Origin: Shewanella sp. MBTL60-007
Lineage (GTDB): Bacteria > Pseudomonadota > Gammaproteobacteria > Enterobacterales > Shewanellaceae
NCBI RefSeq assembly: GCF_019654915.1
Contig: NZ_BPET01000002.1
Coordinates: 62,001-126,000, forward strand
Reading direction: 5' to 3'
Length of the DNA: 64,000 nt
Shown: positions 34,281 through 42,885 of the stretch, in pieces
How positions within the stretch are numbered: position 1 is the first letter of the stretch
Layout of the letters: every line of letters begins with the position of its first letter
Translations under genes and position numbers: made by a program
Notes under the pieces: generated by a model
Told to the model about the DNA's origin: nothing
Databases searched by the model: none
The model's input: only the letters and a program-made list of their open reading frames with translations

Positions 34281-34610
34281 TCAAGCCGCCTGTTGAATTT
34301 GGTTAACGTGGATATTGTTACGAATAGCAACTAAGCGAATGCTTAAATCTTTAGTCACTAGCGAATGAGGGCATGCGACATCGGCAATGGCTTTGATAGA
34401 CTCAAGGGCCGATTCAACCATGTCTTTGTCAGCGGGGACGCTAAACGATAATGAAGCAATGACGCGATTAGCCTCTTGTGCAATTGCTTGCTCTACTGTT
34501 AAACTTTGCTTTGTCATATTGATGCTTTCCTTTATTGATTTGACTTGGGCCATAACCGTTGCTGCGGTTGTGGCTTTTTGCTGTCTATGGGTTACTGATT
34601 TTTTGAACAT
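34281..34610 (-). CDS. Hypothetical early protein
   Basis: 109 residues from an ATG that overlaps the previous gene and has AGGA upstream; a second good start (MTKQSLTVEQAIAQEANRVI, ATG at 34515-34517, AGGAAAG upstream) would give 78 residues. The shared part is helical (DKDMVESALESIKAIADVAC). Function unknown. Confidence 0.6.
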   Translation of the reverse strand: MFKKSVTHRQQKATTAATVMAQVKSIKESINMTKQSLTVEQAIAQEANRVIASLSFSVPADKDMVESALESIKAIADVACPHSLVTKDLSIRLVAIRNNIHVNQIQQAA

Positions 34611-35077
34611 CGATTTTCCTGCTCTACCTCTAATGCCAGCTCAGCGGCCAGCGCATTGATATCTTGTATTTCTTGGCTTAATTCGTCCTCTTCACCAATT
34701 GCCTCACGCTTAACCCCAATTGACTTGACCACCTGCGGCTTTGTCTGACTTAAAAACTGATCACGTGATAACGACACGCAACCAAATGATTTAGCTAAAT
34801 CGGTTAAAGAAATAAGGGCTTGGCGAACGGCGTTACGGTCTGACAAAGAAAGGCTAAGTAAAGGCTTGTTGATGTACTCGCTAGGCTTTAAACGAGCTGC
34901 ATATAAAATCATGGCGCGCTGCTGTGGGTTCAGTTTGTCAAATCGACTTGCAGCGCTGTTCTTACCTAACATTTGGCGTATATCACTAATGGCGGTTTCC
35001 GCAACATTTTGACAGCTATCTAACTGCTCATTCGCGGAGTTAAGGTTGGTGGCTAAACTTCTTACTGCTGTAGACAT
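34592..35077 (-). CDS. Hypothetical early protein
   Basis: 161 residues: helical N-terminus (ANEQLDSCQNVAETAISDIR), a conserved-looking middle (KLNPQQRAMILYAARLKPSE) and a charged C-terminal helix. Possibly a regulator of the early operon; no family recognised. Confidence 0.7.
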   Translation of the reverse strand: MSTAVRSLATNLNSANEQLDSCQNVAETAISDIRQMLGKNSAASRFDKLNPQQRAMILYAARLKPSEYINKPLLSLSLSDRNAVRQALISLTDLAKSFGCVSLSRDQFLSQTKPQVVKSIGVKREAIGEEDELSQEIQDINALAAELALEVEQENRCSKNQ

Positions 35078-35112
35078 GGTTTTCCCCTTTCACTAACGGC
35101 TGTTGATTTGGC

Positions 35113-35682
35113 TTACATCAAACCTGGCATTGGCATCGTTTGCAGCGCATCGCTGGCAACGGTCAATACCGGAATGGCCTGAAATTTTTGCTCAACGTCA
35201 TGCACGAAAATGGCAAGTTCTCCCATAATGTATGACGCTCTCTTAACTGTTTCGTGGCGCACACGCTCTGTTACTCGTCTAGTGGCTTTAACATCTAATG
35301 CCAACGCCCCGAGTTGCGCACTATTGGCGGTAATATCTAAGGCTCTATCGGTTAATGGGGTTTTGTCTGCGTTTGCTAAATCGCCTAACGACACTGAAGT
35401 CACGCAACCAAGATCCATCAATACACCGTCAACAATGCAGCGGTTGCCGCTGGCTCTAGTGATTTTTACCAATTCACTCACAGTCAATTGATGTGGCTGC
35501 TCAGGTAAAAGTTTGTTGCGTAGCATTTGTGGCCGTTTCATTCCGGCTGACTTGGCGATATCACTCACCACTTCGTCATTTGCAAATTGACGCAACGCAC
35601 CATTTAGGTGATTGCAGCTATTTAGTGGTTGTGTACTAGCTGATTTGGCATACATAGACGCAAAACTCCCTTTTGCTAACAT
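35113..35682 (-). CDS. CII-like phage regulatory protein
   Basis: 189 residues of the CP76/CII-like family seen in HP1/K139-type phages: ALRQFANDEVVSDIAKSAGM, KRPQMLRNKLLPEQPHQLTV, SELVKITRASGNRCIVDGVL, followed by a C-terminal helical part. DNA-binding HTH near residues 35-80. Placed second in the early operon after the Cox-like gene. Confidence 0.85.
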   Translation of the reverse strand: MLAKGSFASMYAKSASTQPLNSCNHLNGALRQFANDEVVSDIAKSAGMKRPQMLRNKLLPEQPHQLTVSELVKITRASGNRCIVDGVLMDLGCVTSVSLGDLANADKTPLTDRALDITANSAQLGALALDVKATRRVTERVRHETVKRASYIMGELAIFVHDVEQKFQAIPVLTVASDALQTMPMPGLM

Positions 35683-35734
35683 TCAATTGAAGAGATTAAT
35701 CAAACAATCGAATGATTTGCTACGAACAAGCTAA

Positions 35735-35941
35735 TTAACAGGCTTCGGCTAAGTCTCTAGCCTCTTTAACTAACGCTATCATGTTGATAAAAGGGCGCTC
35801 TTTAGACTTTAGCTTAGGGCGAATAGGCAGGCGACCGTCGCTAATAAGGGTGCGGACGGTTCTCAATGTGATACCCGTACGACGAGCATATTCTTCACAT
35901 GAGATGTAAGGGGCGTCAATTTGTAGGGTGAATTCACTCAT
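35735..35941 (-). CDS. Cox-like excisionase/repressor
   Basis: 68 residues, a MerR/Cox-type winged HTH (ISCEEYARRTGITLRTVRTL, ISDGRLPIRPK). In P2-like phages Cox represses the lysogenic promoter and acts with integrase for excision. First gene of the leftward early operon, divergent from the CI gene. Confidence 0.82.
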   Translation of the reverse strand: MSEFTLQIDAPYISCEEYARRTGITLRTVRTLISDGRLPIRPKLKSKERPFINMIALVKEARDLAEAC

Positions 35942-35972
35942 TTGGTGTTATCCTTTATCTAATTGCGTTTAT

Positions 35973-36009
35973 GACGGGCTTTTACGGTGGCGACCTATAG
36001 TCGCCCGTC
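35973..36009. promoter_or_regulatory. Nested inverted repeats, candidate CI/Cox operator
   Basis: Outer arms GACGGGC (35973-35979) and GCCCGTC (36003-36009) enclose GGCGAC-CTATA-GTCGCC (35989-36005). The site lies in the gap between the divergent Cox-like and CI-like genes, where the lysis-lysogeny operators are expected. Confidence 0.6.
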
Positions 36010-36044
36010 ACAATCATTTTGAAACTGACAGGATTATTGATCAT

Positions 36045-36722
36045 ATGAACGGGCTAGTCAAATACAAACACAACGAAAAATTCAGTCAATTGAGCAAACC
36101 TCTCGAATGTGATGGGGGAAGAGTCCTAATTGAACGATTAATACATTTATTTGAAGTAAGAAATAGAGTTGAATTAGCTGAACTCCTTGGTGTAACTCCC
36201 GGCACTATCTCTACCTGGACAACAAGAAAAACAACTCCTCATGAATTACTGATAAGAATTCATTTACTAACTGGCTGGCCGATGGAATATCTTTGTTTTG
36301 GTACAGGAAAGCAAAGCCCAGTAGAACCTATATCTAAAGATGAACTAACCAATAGCATTGCAGAACCTACGCTTGCTTATAACCGCGGAGTTTTACAAGT
36401 TTATTGCATAAAGAATGGCGGACTTGACCCTTACGAAAAATTTGAAGCAACTAATAACATCATCGAACACTTCAAAATTAAAGGTAATGATCACGACCTA
36501 GTAATTAAAGACACTGATAATTTGCTATTTATCAATTCAGAAGAAAATGAAGCTGTATCAGGAAAGTATTTATTTGCTACTAATAACCGCTATCAACTTG
36601 GAGAATTAAAACTCCTACCCGATGGCAATACCTATCTAGTAGAGGGTGATGACAAATACCCAATCAATCCAGAAATAACCAAGATCCGCGGCAAAGTGGT
36701 ATCTGAATTAAAAACCGTTTAA
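36045..36722 (+). CDS. CI-like phage repressor
   Basis: 225 residues from MNGLVKYKHNEKFSQLSKPL; the longer frame reads into the operator region. N-terminal HTH of the Phage_CI_repr type (LIERLIHLFEVRNRVELAEL, LGVTPGTISTWTTRKTTPHE) and a C-terminal domain of the CI-C/S24-like beta fold (LVIKDTDNLLFINSEENEAV, LLPDGNTYLVEGDDKYPINP). It maintains lysogeny. Base composition here is AT-richer than in the structural genes. Confidence 0.88.
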   Translation: MNGLVKYKHNEKFSQLSKPLECDGGRVLIERLIHLFEVRNRVELAELLGVTPGTISTWTTRKTTPHELLIRIHLLTGWPMEYLCFGTGKQSPVEPISKDELTNSIAEPTLAYNRGVLQVYCIKNGGLDPYEKFEATNNIIEHFKIKGNDHDLVIKDTDNLLFINSEENEAVSGKYLFATNNRYQLGELKLLPDGNTYLVEGDDKYPINPEITKIRGKVVSELKTV

Positions 36723-36738
36723 TAAGGAAGTTGTAGTA

Positions 36739-37539
36739 ATGGTTAACTTGAATTTGTTAAGTGATGAACGCTATCTAGATATGTGCAAAAAAGTTGCCGA
36801 TGATAGCAACTGTGCAATCGCGTTAAAAAACAAAGCGCTCCCTACACTAAAAACAGCTCTAAACAATGAAGAAACTATACTTGCCTTTAGCTTTGGTTAT
36901 GTAGATGGCTCGCCAATCAATAGCCTAATAATTCTAACTGACGCCCGAATACTATTTCTAAAGAAAGGTTTTTTGGGTGGGGTAAAAAGGTTTGAAATCA
37001 AGCTTGCCGATATTAGTCACCACAACGTAACCAAAGGTTTTCTAACTTATAAAATTGTGATTGTCTTACGGAACGCTAAAGAATTATCAGGCCAGCTAGA
37101 CTCATCTTCCGCGCAGTTTTTTGATAGTACTCTTCTTGGCGCATATAAGAACTCTAGTAACTCTAACCATGAAACAAAGCATAAGCATGTATTCGAAAAG
37201 AAAAGTCGGATGGAAAATTTTGAAAAAGATTTGAACACCATTTGGGAGGGAGTATCAAGTGAAGTGTCATTCACTTATGAAAAGTGGAATAACGAACTTA
37301 AAAAGGAAGAAAAGAGTAGAAGAAGCATAAAGCCAACCACAATCTACTTAAACGAGGATAACGAATTTTATATTCGTGGCATTTGTAGCTCTAGTAATGA
37401 ATCGCGAACTTTTAAACAATCCCGTATATCAACCATGATGCAGACCAATTCTAAACGTTATTACTTTGGTGACTGGTGTAGTGATGTTTTGAAAATCAAT
37501 CTAGATCAGTTAGCCCCTAATGCAAGATGGCGTATATAA
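36739..37539 (+). CDS. PH-like-domain protein, lysogenic cargo gene
   Basis: 266 residues. Residues ~40-125 look like a bacterial PH domain of the YokE/bPH type (ETILAFSFGYVDGSPINSLI, ILTDARILFLKKGFLGGVKR, FEIKLADISHHNVTKGFLTY). After a charged linker, residues 195-266 form a second beta-rich domain (IYLNEDNEFYIRGICSSSNE, SRTFKQSRI). It sits between the CI gene and integrase, is probably expressed in the lysogen and has no counterpart in P2. A superinfection-exclusion or defence role is inference. Confidence 0.75.
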   Translation: MVNLNLLSDERYLDMCKKVADDSNCAIALKNKALPTLKTALNNEETILAFSFGYVDGSPINSLIILTDARILFLKKGFLGGVKRFEIKLADISHHNVTKGFLTYKIVIVLRNAKELSGQLDSSSAQFFDSTLLGAYKNSSNSNHETKHKHVFEKKSRMENFEKDLNTIWEGVSSEVSFTYEKWNNELKKEEKSRRSIKPTTIYLNEDNEFYIRGICSSSNESRTFKQSRISTMMQTNSKRYYFGDWCSDVLKINLDQLAPNARWRI

Positions 37540-37544
37540 ATTAA

Positions 37545-38570
37545 ATGTCGATTAGAAACACAAAAGATGGCAGTAATAAACCTTGGAAACTCGACATGCG
37601 TGTCGATGGCAGGGAAAGTAAACGCATAAGAAAAACCTTTGCCACAAAAGGTGAAGCTGCCGCTTATGAGACTTATGTTTTAAATAAGGTTGAAGCTAAA
37701 CCTTGGCTTGGTGAGAAAGTAGATAACCGCCGCCTTTCGGAGTTAATAACCCGATGGCATGATCTGCATGGCCGTCAATTAGCACAGCCAACACAGCGCA
37801 TGGCTAAATTAAAAATGATTTGCGATGCAATGGGCGACCCAGTAGCAAACAGAATTACCGTGAATGATTTTGCCAATTATCGCCAGATGCGACTTGATGG
37901 TGAAATTGAAGACGCACAAGGTAATAAGACTAAGGTAAAACCCAACACGGTAAACCATGAACATGCTTATCTTAATACTGTTTTCACTACGCTTAAAAAG
38001 TTAGGTGAATGGTCGCTGCCTAATCCACTGGATGGTATTGAACAATTCAAGATAGAAGATACCGAATTAGCATTTCTTTACCTTGAAGAAATCCCAATAG
38101 TATTGAGTGAATGTGACAACGCCAAATATGAACACCTTAAAACCATCGTGCTAATTTGTTTAGCAACAGGTTGTCGCTGGTCAGAGGCCGAGGGATTGCG
38201 CGGCAGTCAAATTGCGCACAATCGAATTACCTTTGTAAAAACTAAAGGCAAGAAAAATCGCACCGTGCCCATCGCCCAAGAACTGGCTGATATACTGCCC
38301 CGCGTTCGTGGGCCATTATTCAGACCATGCCGAAAATCATTCGAGCAAGCGATAAAAAGAACCGGCTTACAATTTCCAGACCGACAAATGACGCATATCT
38401 TACGCCATACATTCGCCAGCCATTTTATGATGAACGGCGGCAATATTTTGGTACTAAGGCAAATACTCGGCCACTCAGATATTAAAGACACAATGCGCTA
38501 TGCTCACTTCGCACCAGATCACTTAGATGATGCAATTACGAAGAACCCAGTAGCGAACCTATTAAAATAA
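37545..38570 (+). CDS. int: Prophage integrase (tyrosine recombinase)
   Basis: 341 residues, P2-like tyrosine recombinase. N-terminal arm-binding region (DGSNKPWKLDMRVDGRESKR), SAM-like core-binding domain (~60-165), catalytic domain with R in ATGCRWSEAEGLR, H-x-x-R in MTHILRHTFASHF, GHSD and the nucleophile in TMRYAH. Ends 111 bases before the right att core. Very similar to the integrase of the neighbouring element (41321-42352). Confidence 0.95.
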   Translation: MSIRNTKDGSNKPWKLDMRVDGRESKRIRKTFATKGEAAAYETYVLNKVEAKPWLGEKVDNRRLSELITRWHDLHGRQLAQPTQRMAKLKMICDAMGDPVANRITVNDFANYRQMRLDGEIEDAQGNKTKVKPNTVNHEHAYLNTVFTTLKKLGEWSLPNPLDGIEQFKIEDTELAFLYLEEIPIVLSECDNAKYEHLKTIVLICLATGCRWSEAEGLRGSQIAHNRITFVKTKGKKNRTVPIAQELADILPRVRGPLFRPCRKSFEQAIKRTGLQFPDRQMTHILRHTFASHFMMNGGNILVLRQILGHSDIKDTMRYAHFAPDHLDDAITKNPVANLLK

Positions 38571-38571
38571 A

Positions 38572-38592
38572 TTGCCCACAAATTGCCCACAC
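38572..38592 (+). other. Candidate integrase arm-type sites, right
   Basis: TTGCCCACA twice in 21 bases (38572-38580 and 38583-38591), starting one base after the integrase stop. The same word occurs near the left att core at 4753 and 4774. Confidence 0.5.
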
Positions 38593-38681
38593 AGCCTGTC
38601 GTCGTGCGTTTAATACCGTCTACTATTGGCAGTTAAAACAATGATTAACCTATAAACCCCACTAGATTCAACCTATCGAAA

Positions 38682-38730
38682 AGGATGTAGGCTTTTTGGA
38701 CGCGGGTTCGAGCCCCGCCGCCTCCACCAA
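38682..38730 (+). repeat. att core, second copy (prophage right end / element 2 left end)
   Basis: 49 bases identical to 4647-4695, including the ssrA T-arm and CCTCCACCA end. It is the junction between the two tandem elements. Confidence 0.92.
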
Positions 38731-38803
38731 CACTGAGGTTAGTAATAACCTTCAAAGGCCGCTAAATCCTAACCAGGTGGATTTAGCGGCTTTTTTGTAT
38801 CTG
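38730..38803 (+). repeat. 74-bp att-flanking repeat, copy 1
   Basis: Differs from 44158-44231 by one base only (C versus T in the hairpin loop). It contains GGTTAGTAATAACC and the 12-bp terminator stem GCCGCTAAATCC/GGATTTAGCGGC followed by six T. Confidence 0.9.
38758..38796 (+). terminator. Terminator in 74-bp repeat, copy 1
   Basis: 12-bp perfect stem with a 9-nt loop and six T. It would terminate transcripts leaving the prophage integrase region. Confidence 0.85.
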
Positions 38804-39041
38804 TACCTTTCTATCTACAGTCCCTTACCTTCTCTTTACTCTCATTCATCAACATATTAGTTCTACAGTCAAACAGCCCTAGCTAAGACTCTTTAACTTT
38901 CACCAACTAAAGGTTGCACTAAATCAAAGAATCGTTATATTTCTTAATGGTTTAATACATTGTTATGGATGACAATATCTACCTTAAATTCAGTTAAGCG
39001 CATATACCACATCAAGCATTGAAAAAATTAAGGGACTAATT

Positions 39042-40232
39042 ATGAAAGCATTTGAGATTTGTTTTACTGGATTCACCGCTGGTGAGCGAAACGAACTAGA
39101 AACAATAGGTGAATCAATCGGCCTTTCGGTCAAAAAAAGTGTAACCAAAAACCTCCACATTTTGTGTGTTGGTGAAAATGCCGGCCCCAGTAAAGTAGAT
39201 AAAGCTCGCGAAGCCGGCTCGGTAGTTATCAACAAATCTCAATTTGTGCATTTTGCTGATACAGGTGAGCTTCCACAAAGTACAGTTGAACAAATACTTA
39301 CTCTAGTTGAATCCCGAACCCCAATAAAACCAAGGCAACAAAGACCTAATGATGTCTTTTTAAACAAAGATGCCCAACCATACGGCCGCTGTAATCAAGT
39401 TGCTAATATCGAAAAAGCGATTGCTTCACTACATGGCATTTTGTTAGGGATCACTGCCGATAGCAAACTTAAGCCAGCCGAACATGCCTTCCTCGATTTG
39501 TGGTTAAAAACCCATGAAGATATCTCAATTGACCCCGATCTTATTGATATCGTCGATGTACTCAACGATGTGTTAGAGGACGGTATTATTGATGAAGATG
39601 AATATGATGATTTGTTCTGTTTAATAAATGATGTGAATGATGTTCGCGGCTTCAATGAACCAAATAGCCATAACCTGATAAACCAACTGCTTGGCCTACT
39701 TCAGGGGATTTCAGCAGATAACGAAATCAATGAAAGAGAAATTGATGCACTCCAGATCTGGTTAGATGAAAATCAACAAATTTTAGATAAGTGGCCTGCA
39801 AGTGTTGTTGCATCAAAACTATGTGAAATTTTTGAAGATGGCATTATCACCGAAGACGAAAAGAAAGACCTGTTGCTAACAGTGCAGAAAGTCACTGGTA
39901 ATCGTTTCTGTGAAACAGGTGATGTAACAGATAACACCACCGAGTGCTTTGACGATATAAGCGAGATCCCGCACGACAATATTGGTTTTTGTTTCACTGG
40001 AAAGTTTAAATTTGGAAGCCGTAAAGCTGTTGAGGCTAAAGCTCAAACCCTTGGTGCTATGACAAGCAAAGATGTTTTGCTCTCTACTCAGTTTGTAGTG
40101 ATTGGCACCCTAGCGAGCCGAGATTGGAAATACCTAAGTCATGGCCGAAAAATTGAAAAAGCTATGTCACTGAAAGAAAAGGGGCATGAAATTTATGTCA
40201 TATCTGAAGAACAGTGGTTAATGGCTATTTAA
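39042..40232 (+). CDS. BRCT-TerB-TerB-BRCT protein
   Basis: 396 residues in a symmetric layout by eye: BRCT-like ~1-80 (FEICFTGFTAGERNELETIG, LHILCVGENAGPSKVDKARE), two TerB-like helical domains ~125-205 and ~215-290 (LHGILLGITADSKLKPAEHA; LLGLLQGISADNEINEREID; each ending in an acidic DGIIDEDEYDDL / DGIITEDEKKDL loop), and BRCT ~305-396 (IGFCFTGKFKFGSRKAVEAK). BRCT domains bind DNA ends or phosphoproteins; TerB domains occur in stress and phage-defence proteins. Exact role unknown. First gene of element 2. Confidence 0.82.
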   Translation: MKAFEICFTGFTAGERNELETIGESIGLSVKKSVTKNLHILCVGENAGPSKVDKAREAGSVVINKSQFVHFADTGELPQSTVEQILTLVESRTPIKPRQQRPNDVFLNKDAQPYGRCNQVANIEKAIASLHGILLGITADSKLKPAEHAFLDLWLKTHEDISIDPDLIDIVDVLNDVLEDGIIDEDEYDDLFCLINDVNDVRGFNEPNSHNLINQLLGLLQGISADNEINEREIDALQIWLDENQQILDKWPASVVASKLCEIFEDGIITEDEKKDLLLTVQKVTGNRFCETGDVTDNTTECFDDISEIPHDNIGFCFTGKFKFGSRKAVEAKAQTLGAMTSKDVLLSTQFVVIGTLASRDWKYLSHGRKIEKAMSLKEKGHEIYVISEEQWLMAI

Positions 40233-40260
40233 TTAATAAAAAGTTGAGTAGGAATAAAGC

Positions 40261-40881
40261 ATGTCAGCAGATATGTCAGTCGCGGTCATCGGTGCAGTAG
40301 CGGTAATAATAGCCTCTATTATAGGTCTGATTGTTGCAGTTACTACAGCCGTTATAGCAAAAGAACAAAAAGTATCAGAGTTTAGACAAGCTTGGATTAA
40401 TGATTTTAGAGAAGATACTGCTGCTTTTATTACTGCAGTTTGCGATTGTATGCATGCTCTGGAAGGAATTGCCGTCAATAAGAAATTCAAAAAAGATATC
40501 ATGTCATTACAGGTTGATTACAACAGCTCTTATAAAGAGGCTGAATTAAGAGCCATGATGTTGCAACTTCGACTTAACCCCAGCAAAGACAAGCAGTGTA
40601 TTAACTATATTGACGAGTTGAAGCGAATGTTGGACTCTGTTACTACAGATAGTTCTAATGTTAAGTATTCAGTCGCTATTAATGAAATAAAGGTATTCAA
40701 CACTATCTTTAAGGATGAAGTTCATTCAATTTTAAAAAATGAATGGGAGATCGTTAAACAAGGGGAAAAGCGGTTTCTAAGATTTACGAATTTAGGTAAG
40801 TTTTTAGCGTCTACATTAATGGTAGCTATTTATGTTTTATTCGTAATAGCGCTAGTAAAATCACCTGTCCTTTCTTTTTAA
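40261..40881 (+). CDS. Two-TM protein with central coiled coil
   Basis: 206 residues: N-terminal TM helix (AVIGAVAVIIASIIGLIVAV), ~130 mostly helical soluble residues (RQAWINDFREDTAAFITAVC, LKRMLDSVTTDSSNV), and a C-terminal TM helix (FLASTLMVAIYVLFVIALVK). Hairpin topology with both ends in the membrane. Function unknown. Starts 28 bases after the BRCT gene. Confidence 0.72.
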   Translation: MSADMSVAVIGAVAVIIASIIGLIVAVTTAVIAKEQKVSEFRQAWINDFREDTAAFITAVCDCMHALEGIAVNKKFKKDIMSLQVDYNSSYKEAELRAMMLQLRLNPSKDKQCINYIDELKRMLDSVTTDSSNVKYSVAINEIKVFNTIFKDEVHSILKNEWEIVKQGEKRFLRFTNLGKFLASTLMVAIYVLFVIALVKSPVLSF

Positions 40882-40905
40882 AAGACATCACTAAAGAGTA
40901 GTAGC

Positions 40906-41331
40906 ATGGATAGCATCATCGAAAAATTTTACGATCCCACATTTTGGTTTCAAGGTTTATTCTTCCCGTTTGTCGTATACCTCATTGCCAAGCTCTTCAA
41001 ACTGCTCCCCACTTTTTTACGGGGAGTGAGTCGAAAGTTTCGAAAGAATGAATTAGCTAAACTCAAAACCTTACGGCGTAATCCTTATGCTATTCAATTT
41101 CATATAGCAAAAGAGCGCAGCTACTTCCTACTTTTTATCATGACAGGCTTTTTCTATTTAGTGTTAACTATAACCACGGGCATAGCGACACTCCTCACAA
41201 CAAATACTCTGGCTTTTTTTGTTACTACAAGTCCACTTTATTGTATTGAGCTTATCTGGCTGATTCAGAGCTCTCTTGTTCAAAAGTTAATTATTTCAGC
41301 TAACAAAATACGGCCAAAATATGCCTATTAG
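40906..41331 (+). CDS. Small multi-TM membrane protein
   Basis: 141 residues: a hydrophobic N-terminal segment (FFPFVVYLIAKLFKLLPTFL), a strongly basic loop (SRKFRKNELAKLKTLRRNPY), then two C-terminal TM helices (YFLLFIMTGFFYLVLTITTG and LLTTNTLAFFVTTSPLYCIE). No family recognised. It overlaps the integrase start by 11 bases. Confidence 0.72.
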   Translation: MDSIIEKFYDPTFWFQGLFFPFVVYLIAKLFKLLPTFLRGVSRKFRKNELAKLKTLRRNPYAIQFHIAKERSYFLLFIMTGFFYLVLTITTGIATLLTTNTLAFFVTTSPLYCIELIWLIQSSLVQKLIISANKIRPKYAY

Positions 41332-42352
41332 TAACCTAAAAGACAGCAGCGATAAACCTTGGCTATGTGAGTGCTACCCTAATGGCCGCGAGGGTAAACG
41401 CGTACGTAAAAAATTTGCTACTCGCGGTGAAGCGGCAGCATTTGAATTATTCACCATGAAAAAGGTCGATGATAAACCTTGGCTGGGTGAAAAGGTCGAT
41501 AATCGCAGGTTATCTGAGTTAATTAAACGCTGGCACGAACTCCATGGCCAGCAACTAACTCACCCAGAGCAACGACTACGAAAACTTGATTTGATATGTA
41601 ATGGCATGGGCGACCCAATTGCCAGCAAAATCACCGTTAATGACTTTGCTAATTATCGACAAATGCGTCTCGATGGTGAGATTGAAGATGCTCAAGGTAA
41701 GAGGAACAAGGTTAAGCCCAACACCATTAACCATGAACATGCTTACCTCAATGCGGTTTTCTCTGAGTTAAAGAAGTTAGGCGAGTGGAAGTTACCTAAC
41801 CCGCTTGATGGGATATCTCAATTTAAAATTGAAGACACCGAACTGGCGTTCCTCTACCCAGAAGAGATCCCTATTGTTCTAACCGAATGTGCTAACGCTG
41901 AATACGAACACCTCACCACTATTGTGCTGATATGTTTAGCCACAGGTTGCCGTTGGTCAGAGGCCGAAGGTTTGCGCGGCAGTCAAATAGCCCACAACCG
42001 CATCACCTTTGTAAAAACCAAAGGTAAAAAGAATCGAACAGTGCCAATAGCGAAAGAACTGGCCGACAAGATACCGCGTGCAAGAGGCCCACTATTTAGG
42101 CCTTGCCGAAAATCATTTGAACGTGCTATTAAACGCACCAAGTTGAACTTCCCAAACAGACAGATGACCCACATTTTACGCCACACATTTGCCAGCCACT
42201 TTATGATGAACGGCGGCAATATTCTGGTACTAAAACAGATACTCGGCCACTCCGATATCAAAGACACCATGCGCTACGCCCACTTCGCCCCCGATCACCT
42301 GGACGACGCAATCACCAAAAACCCAATCTCATTAATTCTTCAAAAAATATAG
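41321..42352 (+). CDS. int: Integrase of element 2 (tyrosine recombinase)
   Basis: 343 residues, closely related along its whole length to the prophage integrase (the stretch around FVKTKGKKNRTVPIA is identical). Catalytic residues are kept: ATGCRWSEAEGLR, MTHILRHTFASHF, LGHSDIKDTMRYAH. This explains why both elements use the ssrA 3' end. Unlike the prophage enzyme it lies in the middle of its element, with cargo on both sides. Confidence 0.95.
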   Translation: MPISNLKDSSDKPWLCECYPNGREGKRVRKKFATRGEAAAFELFTMKKVDDKPWLGEKVDNRRLSELIKRWHELHGQQLTHPEQRLRKLDLICNGMGDPIASKITVNDFANYRQMRLDGEIEDAQGKRNKVKPNTINHEHAYLNAVFSELKKLGEWKLPNPLDGISQFKIEDTELAFLYPEEIPIVLTECANAEYEHLTTIVLICLATGCRWSEAEGLRGSQIAHNRITFVKTKGKKNRTVPIAKELADKIPRARGPLFRPCRKSFERAIKRTKLNFPNRQMTHILRHTFASHFMMNGGNILVLKQILGHSDIKDTMRYAHFAPDHLDDAITKNPISLILQKI

Positions 42353-42355
42353 CCT

Positions 42356-42802
42356 ATGAATATTCAAAAAATGTGCGGCGTATTAGTACTTATTAGTTGG
42401 ACAATTTTTCTTTTCATACTCCAACTACCTGAAGCAAAAAGTGATATATCGTACTCTTATTTAATGTATGCAGTCTTTCCTGCGTGCGCTTTAGCCTCTT
42501 ATTTATATATACTCGCAGGGCATATCGAAGTATTAAATAAATATGGAGGAGAACATAACCCTAGATCTTGGGGATATCATTGTTTTACCGGTGGTATTTG
42601 TATCTGTAGCTTAGTGATTATGGGCGTTCTCGGTTACTTAATCAGTTTACGAGTTGACAATGAAACCGCCATCATTGGTATGACTTTGTTTGTACTTATT
42701 ATTTTTGTTTCAGAAAAAGTCGACGCTCAATTAACTAAGGATCTCAATAGCGTTGTGGACAGTTTAGAAACGACTATCGCATCTAAAGAAAAATCAGAAT
42801 AA
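42356..42802 (+). CDS. Four-TM membrane protein
   Basis: 148 residues with four hydrophobic helices (VLVLISWTIFLFILQL, SYLMYAVFPACALASYLYIL, FTGGICICSLVIMGVLGYLI, TAIIGMTLFVLIIFVSEKVD) and a short charged tail. Three bases after the integrase stop. No family recognised. Confidence 0.72.
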   Translation: MNIQKMCGVLVLISWTIFLFILQLPEAKSDISYSYLMYAVFPACALASYLYILAGHIEVLNKYGGEHNPRSWGYHCFTGGICICSLVIMGVLGYLISLRVDNETAIIGMTLFVLIIFVSEKVDAQLTKDLNSVVDSLETTIASKEKSE

Positions 42803-42885
42803 ACACATACATTGCGTCAATTCCACACGTGATCACCACTATGGCGCAATCACCGAAAAACCAATAGCAGGACTACCAAGTAAAA

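Larger units (their letters stand above)
4647..38730. mobile_element. P2/HP1-type prophage (about 34 kb) integrated in ssrA
   Basis: Bounded by 49-bp identical ssrA 3'-end repeats, with an integrase next to the right copy. It carries a full set of P2-family modules: terminase, portal, scaffold, capsid, head completion, tail completion, sheath, tube, chaperone, tape measure, baseplate, fibre, lysis, replication and CI/Cox switch. Every major structural frame looks intact, so the prophage may be inducible. Cargo: a DGR, a cytosine methyltransferase and a PH-like-domain protein. Confidence 0.93.

Noticed and set aside
36739-37539. WYL-type ligand-binding regulator
   Set aside because: The C-terminal domain only faintly resembles WYL, and there is no HTH.
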